DNA from: Alteromonadaceae bacterium | GTDB lineage: Bacteria; Pseudomonadota; Gammaproteobacteria; Enterobacterales; Alteromonadaceae | Assembly (NCBI GenBank): GCA_013216015.1 | Contig: JABSOI010000021.1 | Location: 32,864 to 96,863 of the forward strand | DNA length: 64,000 nucleotides | Direction of reading: 5' to 3' | Shown: one piece after another, positions 33,362 to 41,769 of the stretch | Layout: every line of letters begins with the position of its first letter | Position numbering within the stretch: the first letter of the stretch is position 1 | Made by a program: the position numbers and the translations under genes | Notes under the pieces: model-generated | Seen by the model: the letters and a program-made list of their open reading frames with translations, nothing else | Database searches by the model: none | What the model was told of the DNA's origin: nothing

Positions 33362-34927
33362 ATGTTAAAAATAAAAAACCAACAAAAATTTAAGTTTATT
33401 TTACTTTCCCTTTTCATTTCAATTGGTTCATCTTGAGCTGATGAAGTTGATGATTTTATCAAAGCTGAAATGGATAAAAGGAAAATCCCAGGATTACAAC
33501 TAGCAATAATTAAAGATGATAAGTTAATTAAAACAGCCAATTATGGCTTTGCTAACCTGCAAGATTCAATTAATGTGGGGGATGATACGGTATTTAATCT
33601 TGCTTCAATAACCAAAGCCTTTACTTGTATTGAAGTAATGCGCTTGGTAGAACAAGACAAACTCAATTTTTCAGACCCTATATCAAAATATCTTCCAAAT
33701 TTCCCTAAACAGTGGCATTCAGTCACATTGCACCAAATATTAACCCATACCTCTGGGCTTCCAGACGTTATGAATAGTCACTTTAAGTTAATATCCAGTG
33801 AAGGAGAAGAAGCTTCATGGCAACTACTAAAACACAAGCCACTATATTTTACACCCGGCACTGAATTTCGATACAACCAGGCTAACTATTTAGTTTTGGG
33901 TAAAGTCATTGAACAAGTTACTGGGAAATCTTATGCCGAACTTATTAAAAACCATCAATTTTTGAAGGTCAGTATGCCAAAAACGGCTGCAGCTGGTTTT
34001 GCTCATTTTTACAATGTTAATTCAAATCAAGCTAGAGATTATACTTATAATGTTACAGGCAATTTAACCAATGTTATGAAAGGATTTCCCTCATTTATCC
34101 GTGCTGGTGTTGGTTTAAGTTCAAATGCTAAAGAACTGGCTGCTTGGGTATTGTCACTAACAAAAGGGGATTTTTTCGATCAGCCCACCAGTCTTGACAC
34201 TTTGTGGACACCAGCTAAATTGTCAAACGACAAATGGGCGGAAGCAAATCCGAACATGCACCCGTACGCAATGGGCTGGTACGTGGTAGAAAGGCCACAA
34301 AACCCCAAAATTATCTCAGCTGGCGGCGGTCAATCTGCAATAGTGGTTTATCCTGAAGATAACCTGTCGATTATACTATTAAGCAATCTTGCAGGCTCAA
34401 ATCCAGAAAGGTTTATTGATGATATCGCTGATTATTATATTCCAGAATTTGGATTGACTAAAAACATCAAAACGCTCAAGACTCAACTTGAATTAAATGG
34501 CTATGAAAAAGCGTATAGCGTCACTCAAAAACTAAGTGAACAAAGACAAATAACCTTTGATGCAAACGAATTAAATAAGTTAGCCAACAGCTTAATTAAA
34601 CATAATGAAGAGAAAAAGGCACTAGAAATAATAAAGTTGAATAACCGTCTTTTCTCAAAACTAACAGTGAATAACGAAACGCTGAAAAGCTATATAGGTA
34701 CATACGATTTACCTGAATTTTCTATCGATGTAAAGTTAATCGCAGGAGCCTTATTCATACAGGTAACAGGGCAGGAAAACCTTCCTGTTTTTGCTGAATC
34801 AACCAATAAATTCTTTCTAAAAGTTGTTGATGCTCAAATTTCTTTTCATCTTGATCAGACGGGTAATGTTAAGGAACTTGTTCTTCATCAAGGAGGACAA
34901 GAATTTGTTGGGAATAAAGTGAATTGA
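33362..34927 (+). pseudogene. serine hydrolase (beta-lactamase family) with TGA at the signal-peptide cleavage site
   Basis: From ATG 33362 the frame reads a signal peptide (MLKIKNQQKFKFILLSLFIS, then IGSS), TGA at 33434-33436, then ADEVDDFIKAEMDKRKIPG and a complete hydrolase. The nucleophile motif is FNLASITKAFT (S-x-x-K), the second motif is RYNQANYLVLG (Y-x-N), and GGGQSAIVVYP lies toward the KTG-equivalent region. About 100 C-terminal residues form an extra domain. Without readthrough, translation could only start at ATG 33470, giving an unexported protein. A single TGG-to-TGA change explains the data. Confidence 0.75.
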
Positions 34928-35152
34928 TTTAGTACCTATTATTAGAAATGATTATTCGAAATCTTTATTAAAAATGATTATTAGAAATTATTACTACCCG
35001 TTAAAAAATCAAGTAACTATTTGAAAGACATGATAGTATAAATTTTTTTCACCTAGCTAAGTTATAGTTCAGGTCTAAAAGATATCTTTGGATCAAAACT
35101 TATCATTTAATAATAACGATGTAATAAAAACTCTCAGTAAAAGGACTACAAA

Positions 35153-35632
35153 ATGTTTAAAAAATTACTCATCTGCTCAACCCTTATCACAACAAGCTTT
35201 ATGAGTTTTGCAGGAAATGAGTATAATTCAAATACTTCTAAATATATTGATTCCATTTTCTGGTTAAAGGACAATCAATAAAGTGCCGTTGTTTATGCTA
35301 AGTGGGAAAACTTCCATACTTTAAGAGCATTAATTGACGTAAGCCTAATGACTTCTAATTCAACCAAGGTAAACCAACAAGAGTCTGAATTATTAAAAGA
35401 TGCAGATAAACTTTTATTGATGTCTAGTGAAAAACAAAAAATAATTAAGGTTCTCATCAGTGATGACACCCTTATTTTTGATGGTTACGCCTATAAAATT
35501 GATCCTGTTAAGTTTTCTCAGATGAAACGTTTAAATGAATATAGAATTAATAATGGTGATGGCTCTTCCTCTCGTATACTAAAGATGGCTATAAAAAATT
35601 ATGGTCTTACCCCTTCTTTAAATAATAGCTAA
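35153..35632 (+). pseudogene. hypothetical exported protein with in-frame TAA
   Basis: ATG 35153 with AAAGGA 8 nt upstream opens a signal peptide (FKKLLICSTLITTSFMSFAG) and 42 codons up to TAA at 35279-35281 (…LKDNQ, stop). The same frame continues SAVVYAKWENFHTLRAL to ...LTPSLNNS at 35632. The protein would be about 158 residues and is unrecognised. CAA-to-TAA is the simplest explanation. A terminator-like hairpin follows. Confidence 0.65.
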
Positions 35633-35656
35633 AATAAAAAATATTTCCAGAGAATT

Positions 35657-35690
35657 AAAGCTCCCCCCATTCAAAGGAGGGACTTTTTTT
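35657..35690 (+). terminator. rho-independent terminator
   Basis: AAAGCTCCCCCC and GGAGGGACTTTTTTT form an imperfect stem with a T-run, 25 nt after the stop of the hypothetical exported-protein gene. Confidence 0.7.
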
Positions 35691-35812
35691 AAAACTATTA
35701 TTTACGCCAAATCAATGCACGCATTGACTCAAAAGAAAACAAAGTACTAGTGCAACATATCAACTGCTATACTATTAATTTATCTGACATTTTCAAAATT
35801 TCTAACACTTAA

Positions 35813-36415
35813 ATGAGTATTTACATGGCCATTACAAAAGGATTACTAACATACGAAGCAGAGGGCATGGAAGGCGGGCCTTATCATAGTCGAAAACTTC
35901 ATGTTCCCTCAAACAGTTCAGGACTGACCATAGGTCGCGGTTATGACATGAAGGAAAAAACCAGCGAAACAATTGAAGCTGATCTCACTGAGGCAGGGGT
36001 GGAGAATGGGGATGCCAAATTACTGGCTGGTGCAGCAAAACTTAGTGGGGACCTGGCAAAGCAGTTCATCGTTAACAATAATCTGCAGGACTTCGAAATA
36101 AGTATGGATACCCAGGAAATATTGTTTAACGCCAGTTATGAAAAAATGTCGGCGGATGTTAAGCGCATATGTAATAAAGCTGATTGTGTCAAAATATACG
36201 GTAAAGTTGAGTGGGATGAACTTAACGTAGCCATTAAAGAAGTGCTAGTTGATTTAAGATACCGTGGTGATTATACCCCCGCTAGTCGAAAATTAATTCA
36301 AAAGGTGGTTGCCGATAACGATCTTGAGTCATTTACCAGAACTTTATCTAACCGTGAATTATGGAGTAGGGTTCCTCAAGATCGATTTGATCGGCGAGCC
36401 AAATTTTTGTATTAA
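35813..36415 (+). CDS. pesticin-type (T4-lysozyme-like) muramidase
   Basis: A 200-residue protein resembling the C-terminal lysozyme-like domain of pesticin and related phage endolysins. The conserved catalytic region is TYEAEGMEGGPYHSRK followed by GLTIGRGYDMKEK. E15/E17, T39 and D45 have nearly the spacing of pesticin's Glu, Thr and Asp. The later helix block LRYRGDYTPASRKLIQKVV fits the family. No signal peptide, receptor-binding or translocation domain is present. Both ATG 35813 and ATG 35825 lack a strong ribosome-binding site. No holin or immunity gene was recognised beside it. Confidence 0.7.
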   Translation: MSIYMAITKGLLTYEAEGMEGGPYHSRKLHVPSNSSGLTIGRGYDMKEKTSETIEADLTEAGVENGDAKLLAGAAKLSGDLAKQFIVNNNLQDFEISMDTQEILFNASYEKMSADVKRICNKADCVKIYGKVEWDELNVAIKEVLVDLRYRGDYTPASRKLIQKVVADNDLESFTRTLSNRELWSRVPQDRFDRRAKFLY

Positions 36416-36738
36416 CTTTTGTTTAAGATAACAAAAGAATAAGAGTCGTAGCCGATAAAACTATTCGACTCATGCAAATATAACGCGATCCAAGATGATA
36501 ACGACAACCCTATTTATTATCTGAATAGGGATGCCTCCTGTTGCAAAAATAATAAATGAACAAAGAGTTTCCTCCCCAATTGTTTCTCTAAATACTATAT
36601 GTGACCACCCCTTCAAAAACATCAAATTAAAAAATTAAAATTATTTCTGCTTATTTATTTTAATGTTGAAATGAAGAAATCATCATCATGGACTAAACTT
36701 ACTGTGCTGTAGAAAACATTAAGGGTACAAATTAGTTC
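36416..36738. other. intergenic region
   Basis: No gene seen in 323 bases. A small hairpin CCCTATT/AATAGGG lies at 36508-36530 without a T-run. Confidence 0.5.
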
Positions 36739-37992
36739 ATGCAAGATTTTAACTATTTAGCATTGATTTGGTGCAGTGTTTTTGTATCTTATTATTTAGC
36801 TAATAAAACGCATTTAACGCCGTTACTTTTCTATTTAGTGATGGGCAGCATTATGGTCACTTTTGGATTACTCCCAGAACAAGCAACGCCTTTCATCGCG
36901 GTGTTATCAGAATTCGGCATTATTTTAATTATGTTTGCCTTAGGTTTTGAAGAGAATCCAACCATATTCATGCGTAGTATTAAACGAACATGGGGCATTG
37001 CATTATTTGGTGCTTTGGTGCCTTTTTGGGCTTCATATTTTTGTGCCATATATTTTTGGCACGACACCAATATTGCAATATTGGTTGGTCTTGCTATGGC
37101 TGCTACTACTGTTTCGCTGTCTATGGCGGTTCTTAAGCATGAAAACCTTCATTTAACTAAAGCCGCAACCGGCATTATGACAGCGGCGATTCTCGACAAT
37201 GCGGCCTCTTTGGTTTTTGTCGCTATATTAATCCCCTTGGTCAGTGGTCAGAGTGAACTGACAATAGCTGGCATTCTGTTAACCAGTTGCAAAGCCTTGC
37301 TGTTCTTTGCTGTGGTTCTTATCTTTGGTCTCTGGATATTTCCCCGGCCAGAAACACACTCGTACGGTTGGTTGAGGACTTTACTTACTCCCTTTGGCTT
37401 GCATAACGTATTAGCCTTTAGTGATGGTAAAGTATCGACCCTGGCTATCCTTACCATTGCCGTTATTTTTGCCATTATGGCCCATCACTTTGGTTTGCAT
37501 CCTGCTGTGGGCGCCTATATGGCGGGCTTGATTATGCATAAAGAATACTTTTACCGCGTAGATAAAAAGGACACCGTAAGTACTTATAAGAAAACGCGTA
37601 AAATCATTGATGATGTAGCATTTGCCTGGATTGGACCTATATTTTTTGTCAACCTAGGGGCGAAAATTGTACTGGATGGGGAGATATTACTCAGCATTGT
37701 TGACACAACACTGGTGCTGACCCTTGCCATTATGGTTGCACAAATACTCTCTGCCGGCATAGCCGCCCGTGTTACCGGAAGCTTTAATTTTAAAGAATCA
37801 GTGATGATAGGCTTTGGCATGTTAGGCCGCGCTGAGCTTACGTTTGTGGTGATGGACATAGGCTATGTACACAATGATATATTTACAACAGAAGTTTTTT
37901 ATACCTTGATGTTTACCGCTTTTGCGCTAAATATTTCGGTTCCTCTATTTATTAAGTTATGGCATCATTATTACTCAAGCGAAAAAAAATAA
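36739..37992 (+). CDS. cation:proton antiporter, CPA2 family
   Basis: A 417-residue inner-membrane protein with about 11-12 hydrophobic segments and no cytosolic RCK/TrkA domain. It is therefore a membrane-only CPA2 (Na+/H+ or K+/H+ exchanger) protein. Typical features are the early glycine-rich helices (LLFYLVMGSIMVTFGLLP, LSEFGIILIMFALGFEENP), TAAILDNAASLVFVAI with the ion-binding-type Asp, and HHFGLHPAVGAYMAGLIM. GFGMLGRAELTFVVMDIGY falls near the end. Ion specificity cannot be told. AAGGG is 15-19 nt upstream, rather far. It is transcribed alone. Confidence 0.87.
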   Translation: MQDFNYLALIWCSVFVSYYLANKTHLTPLLFYLVMGSIMVTFGLLPEQATPFIAVLSEFGIILIMFALGFEENPTIFMRSIKRTWGIALFGALVPFWASYFCAIYFWHDTNIAILVGLAMAATTVSLSMAVLKHENLHLTKAATGIMTAAILDNAASLVFVAILIPLVSGQSELTIAGILLTSCKALLFFAVVLIFGLWIFPRPETHSYGWLRTLLTPFGLHNVLAFSDGKVSTLAILTIAVIFAIMAHHFGLHPAVGAYMAGLIMHKEYFYRVDKKDTVSTYKKTRKIIDDVAFAWIGPIFFVNLGAKIVLDGEILLSIVDTTLVLTLAIMVAQILSAGIAARVTGSFNFKESVMIGFGMLGRAELTFVVMDIGYVHNDIFTTEVFYTLMFTAFALNISVPLFIKLWHHYYSSEKK

Positions 37993-38267
37993 ATCTCCAA
38001 GAATAACAACATCAAGGACTAGCTTGTTGTTTACTGTATGTGATTTTGAAAAGCTTATAAAACAGCCTATTATCAATAATTAAGCCTAATTAGGAAAGTA
38101 ATACCAAATACATGTCAAATTTTATTACCCGTAACATGTTAAATAAAGAAGAATCTTCGAGCTTTAATCACAATAAGGTAGTTTAGGAAAAATAGCCATT
38201 GCTGTTACAGCCTTGTAACCGTAGGTACATGATTTCCTTTGTATTTCAAAAGCTAAAATTAAAGAAC

Positions 38268-39581
38268 CTATAAAGGCTCTTTTAACCGTTTTTTCCTACC
38301 TGAAGCATGTCTTTCTCTGGCATCACTATCAACATATCTGTCGGTTGTTTGCATAGAAGAATGACCTGCATCATCCCGAACATGCTCACGTGGTCTGGTT
38401 TTTACATCCTCTGAAATTCCGGTATGCCTTAACCAATGCACTGTAGCCATTTTAAGTTCTTCAGCGTCTTGAACTAAACCGTCATTTTTCATTCGCTGAT
38501 ATGATGCATCGAAACAAAATTGAACAATTTTTCTTATTTGTCTTGTGCTGGTAACTGCACCTCGTCCTTTTTGCTTAACAATCAAAGGGATAAATTCACC
38601 GACAGTAGGTAAGGGCGGTAGTTCGAGAAATATCCGGTATCGCTTAAGAGCATCGATCATTTCATCACTTACTGCGATATTTCGTGATTTATTACCTTTA
38701 CCGACAACATAAAACCACCAATTTCCATCACCGTCTTTTTTAAAATCACCCATTGCCGGTAATGAACGTTCGTCGGCAACTAATTCAGATATTCGTAAAT
38801 ACATGCCTAATAAACAATTCAAAATAAAGAGTGAACGTTCATGAGTCGCAGGATCTGCTGCAGCCAGTTTTTCAACGGTTTCAATAACATACTCCCATTG
38901 TAAGTTACTAATTCGTCTAACAGTAAGGTTATGTTGTTGCTTTATAATAAATTTACTCTTTTGGCGGATTTGCAAGATAGGATTTGATTCTAAAACTTGT
39001 TCTTGAATTAAAAAATTAAAGTAGGATGACAGTACCGCAAAAATAGATTTGATTGTTGATTGCGATAATACAAAGTCTTTTTTATCGGGTAATTTACCAT
39101 TACGATTTTCAACTTTAGTAACAGAGGTTACAAAGGGTTTCCAATCTTTATTAAATACCCGCAAACCATTTTTAAGTTTGAAACGAGCTACGTTCTTTAT
39201 GCCAATCCAGGATGCCGGAGGATTAATACAAAAGTTAAGATATTCTTCAATATCTTCACGCCTTAAATCAATAATGTTTTTATGATGAACATGCCAGGCC
39301 CATTGCATTAATCTTTCAGTTTCGCGCCGATAGACATTAAATGTAGCAGAGCTTCCGTTATAGCTATAAATAAACTTCCAAGTAAATTCAAATTCAAGGT
39401 TCGCGTTATCATGATTTAGTTGAGATTGCGTTTCAAATAAATGTGAAGTATCAAAACATTTTAAAGAAAATGGGTTATCTAAATACTCTAAGTTATCAAA
39501 TATTGCTTTAGGAGATTTAATGATATTTAGCCTTAAAAGATGGAATTGCTTAATTCTAACTGTATAAATGGGTAAAATCAA
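38268..39581 (-). CDS. tyrosine recombinase / phage-type integrase
   Basis: A 437-residue site-specific recombinase with all catalytic residues. R263 is in YLRISELVAD, the beta-hairpin Lys in GKGNKSRN (K295 or K298), H382-x-x-R385 in HWLRHTGIS, H407 in GHSS, and the nucleophile Y416 in DRYVD. The N-terminal ~220 residues form the arm/core-binding region. The start appears to be TTG at 39579-39581: an in-frame TAA lies 8 codons upstream and no ATG occurs until residue 92. An 11-bp inverted repeat ends one base before this TTG. It lies beside a phage remnant, but filamentous phages usually use host XerCD, so it may belong to another element. Confidence 0.85.
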   Translation of the reverse strand: MILPIYTVRIKQFHLLRLNIIKSPKAIFDNLEYLDNPFSLKCFDTSHLFETQSQLNHDNANLEFEFTWKFIYSYNGSSATFNVYRRETERLMQWAWHVHHKNIIDLRREDIEEYLNFCINPPASWIGIKNVARFKLKNGLRVFNKDWKPFVTSVTKVENRNGKLPDKKDFVLSQSTIKSIFAVLSSYFNFLIQEQVLESNPILQIRQKSKFIIKQQHNLTVRRISNLQWEYVIETVEKLAAADPATHERSLFILNCLLGMYLRISELVADERSLPAMGDFKKDGDGNWWFYVVGKGNKSRNIAVSDEMIDALKRYRIFLELPPLPTVGEFIPLIVKQKGRGAVTSTRQIRKIVQFCFDASYQRMKNDGLVQDAEELKMATVHWLRHTGISEDVKTRPREHVRDDAGHSSMQTTDRYVDSDARERHASGRKKRLKEPL

Positions 39582-39582
39582 T

Positions 39583-39610
39583 AGTTCCGATAACCATAAT
39601 TATCGGAACT
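39583..39610 (-). promoter_or_regulatory. 11-bp perfect inverted repeat directly before the integrase start
   Basis: AGTTCCGATAA and TTATCGGAACT with a 6-nt loop end one base before the TTG start of the integrase. In the mRNA the hairpin contains the only purine-rich (GGAAC) sequence that could act as ribosome-binding site. It may block translation, or as DNA serve as a repressor operator. Confidence 0.6.
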
Positions 39611-39770
39611 ATCGGGATTGTGAGAGGCTCCCTGTTTTGGGGTTTGGTGTTGGTTGGTATGTTATTGGTGTTGAAATGGGAAAAGTTATGGTGCGCTGTG
39701 TGAAATCTGAGGCTGTTTTATGTATGTAGCCTCAGAATTTTAAATATAACCACTAAATTAAAAGTTAAAC

Positions 39771-39956
39771 TTAATCATCATCTTCATCAATCAACTTTAA
39801 AGACGTTAAATTAAAATTTTCTTGTTTTTGATTGTAACCATCAAACCAAACACAACTAGCTTTTTTAGTATCAATACCACTAAAAATCCAATCAATAGTC
39901 ATACTTATACCACCACTTTTTAACTCAACACAATCACCATTTTTTAATTCAGTCAT
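39771..39956 (-). CDS. YodC-like small protein (DUF2158)
   Basis: The 61-residue protein matches the short DUF2158/YodC pattern: GDCVELKSGGISMTIDWIF, then CVWFDGY and a final F-x-x-x-x-L (NFNLTSLKLID). The family has no assigned biochemical role and is frequent on mobile DNA. AAGGAAT lies 5-6 nt before the ATG. Convergent or cotranscribed partners are not evident; the integrase lies 190 bp downstream on the same strand. Confidence 0.75.
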   Translation of the reverse strand: MTELKNGDCVELKSGGISMTIDWIFSGIDTKKASCVWFDGYNQKQENFNLTSLKLIDEDDD

Positions 39957-39967
39957 TTTTATTCCTT

Positions 39968-40105
39968 ATTAATTAAGTTACATGCCTATGCAGTTTGCTC
40001 CGGTATTTGGAAAATACCGACAAGATAGATATAAAACTGGTCGATATTTCTCAAGTTCAGGGTAGTTATCGACCAACCTGTGTGATGTGTATAGGCAAGT
40101 TAAGT
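39968..40105. repeat. densely structured non-coding region
   Basis: Two hairpins are nested within an imperfect outer inverted repeat. CGGTATTT/AAATACCG is at 40001-40019. TGGTCGATA (40038-40046) pairs with TATCGACCA (40067-40075). The outer arms share GCCTAT near a TTAAGTTA/TTAACTT pattern. It lies upstream of the YodC-like gene and just outside the phage repeat blocks. It could be an attachment site, replication origin or structured leader. Confidence 0.45.
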
Positions 40106-40181
40106 TATTACCTGTAAAAAAACAAGCTAACAATAACGTTGTGATTAATAAAGAAAAAACAAGGCTTCACTCAAAAAAAAG

Positions 40182-40232
40182 AAGTTTTGCAGGACGGGGG
40201 GATTTACTTATTCTCAACATAAATGCCCTACC
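40182..40232. repeat. island repeat A, copy 1
   Basis: About 51 bp centred on GGATTTACTTATTC and ending ATGCCCTACC. A diverged copy in the same orientation is at 47622-47673. It lies on the 3' side of the filamentous-phage operon. Confidence 0.65.
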
Positions 40233-40255
40233 GGTTAAATAATGCCTTATCTACA

Positions 40256-40349
40256 ACACCCAATATTATCCATTGCTAAAAAATTGGCAACATAACCGAT
40301 CCGCTTCGCTCAGTGAAAAACTGACGAACCAATCATCAATATCTACGAT
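40256..40349. repeat. island repeat B, copy 1
   Basis: A 94-bp block (ACACCCAATATTATCC to ATATCTACGAT) matches 45056-45149 in the same orientation with 12 differences by eye. The two copies are exactly 4,800 bp apart and flank the phage gene block. I see no gene in 40233-40633. Confidence 0.8.
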
Positions 40350-40633
40350 GTAACCTGGCACTTAAAACGGACTCGATTTAACCAATTTTCGCGTTGTATA
40401 TGGCTGAAACACAAGAAAATAAAATGAACCTCTAAGTAAGTACAAGCAAAACCATACCAACTATTTACACATAACTATAAGGTACTGTATTTGATCGTTT
40501 TTTATTTTATCAGTCTAAAATCATGAAAATATTAACAATTGACTAACAAAAACAGCTTGAAAATAGTCATAAAAAGAAGGTTCTAACCGAGCTAAAACGG
40601 GATTTTACAATAATGAACACATCAGACTGAAAT

Positions 40634-40712
40634 AAACAAAAAATAATCGGCTTCTCATCGTTTCGTTGTCGTTGCTCAGGCTTCGCCCTCCGCCTCCAAC
40701 GACGAGAAGCCG
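40634..40712 (-). terminator. terminator of the filamentous-phage operon
   Basis: On the minus strand CGGCTTCTCGTCGTT pairs with AACGATGAGAAGCCG (one mismatch), with a GC-rich loop, and is followed by ATTATTTTTTG. It lies 43 nt after the Zot stop. Confidence 0.75.
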
Positions 40713-40754
40713 CTTATTTATTAATTTTATTCTCAATAATGACTTAACTGGCCT

Positions 40755-41641
40755 TTAATTTGGCAATAAAGATAGTGACACCGCAGGAGAATCATTGGTG
40801 TTAAGTTGTGGCAATTCAATTTTTGAAGGCTGACAATAAATATAATGACTTCGCACATCAGAGCGCAGCTCAACCAGACAAGGAGACTTGAAATAAATGT
40901 GATAACCCATTTCTTTTAAGGTCATCGAATTAATCGAATATTGCTCATCATTAATGAACATAACAAACGCATAACTACGACTAACCAGCTGCTTAACCAT
41001 CTGACCAACTCATAACCGGTTAAATACATTTTTGACGCCCCATAAGGCAAATTTACAAAATTATTAGCCGAATAAATAACCGAAAGGCTAACATCACGAA
41101 AACCAACAACAACAGCCTTAACAGCACTTTTTTGACCAGCTGCCAAAGCATGACCACTAACCGTTTTAGCCGTTTCAACTGTTTTCTGATGAGATGGTAT
41201 TTTAAAAGATGCACTATCAATAAGTGTCTTATTAATTTCAGGCTCATCATCACCGAAGAAAAAGAAAACCATATACAATAAATAGGCAGCCACAAAGGCG
41301 AAACCAAACACAAGCTTACCAGTAAAAGGCGACCGACCCACCCCCGACTTAGTGCCTTTTCCCGTTGCTGTGGATTTATAAAGTTTAAAAACATCTAATG
41401 GCACCTTTTGAAACGTCACAATGTCATTTTTACCGACCGTAAGCCCGTTAGTTTTAGGCAAATGCTCCAATATTCTTGGACGTCTTTTATAATACGAAAT
41501 AGGAATAGCATCTTTTGAAGAATGGCAATAAGCAACCTCACAAACAGAACGAATAAAAGCGGCAACCTCTTTAATATCAGGCGTTGCAAGCAAAATATCC
41601 CAATTATGATAGTAGGAATACCCACAGTTAAAAACGCCCAA
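40755..41641 (-). pseudogene. zot: Zot-like assembly ATPase (inovirus pI) remnant, truncated and frameshifted
   Basis: Homolog of the filamentous-phage assembly protein Zot/pI. The recognisable part starts at WDILLATPDIKEVAAFIRSV and continues EHLPKTNGLTVGKNDIVTFQ and VPLDVFKLYKSTATGKG. A transmembrane segment follows (LVFGFAFVAAYLLYMVFFFF). The N-terminal Walker-A NTPase domain, at least ~100 residues, is missing. Near 41000 a frameshift occurs: after YLTGYELVR the true C-terminus lies in another frame (QLVSRSYAFVMFINDEQYSI ... to 40755). The 5' boundary is fused into the preceding pVI-like gene by a deletion. It is not functional. Confidence 0.75.
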
Positions 41642-41769
41642 AAAGATTCCACGTAACCTAATAAAGACGAGAAAAAACCACTGATCCCATCAATCATTCC
41701 CGCATACGCAAACGATGGAAACAGCATAAATACACACATCAATAAAAATAACAGTAAACTTGTTTTCAT
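41416..41769 (-). pseudogene. inovirus minor coat (pVI / DUF2523-like) N-terminus fused out of frame to Zot DNA
   Basis: The first ~50 residues look like a filamentous-phage pVI/DUF2523-type protein: signal (MKTSLLLFLLMCVFMLFPSF, then AYAG), then GISGFFSSLLGYVESFWAFL and a hydrophobic stretch. From about 41640 the frame reads out-of-frame Zot DNA and gives a meaningless tail to 41416. Its ATG overlaps the stop of the collagen-like adsorption gene by 4 nt (ATGA). This is the order adsorption protein, pVI-like, Zot expected in an inovirus. A deletion removed this gene's 3' end and the Zot 5' end. Confidence 0.6.

Noticed and set aside
39968..40105. Integron attC site
   Set aside because: No integron integrase, no convincing RYYYAAC/GTTRRRY pair, and only one candidate site.
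41053..41394. 113-aa hydrophobic minus-strand ORF
   Set aside because: Out-of-frame shadow of the Zot membrane and C-terminal region; no independent motif.
40755..41641. Zot as a functional toxin gene
   Set aside because: The name is historical; the gene is an assembly ATPase, and here it lacks the NTPase domain and is frameshifted.
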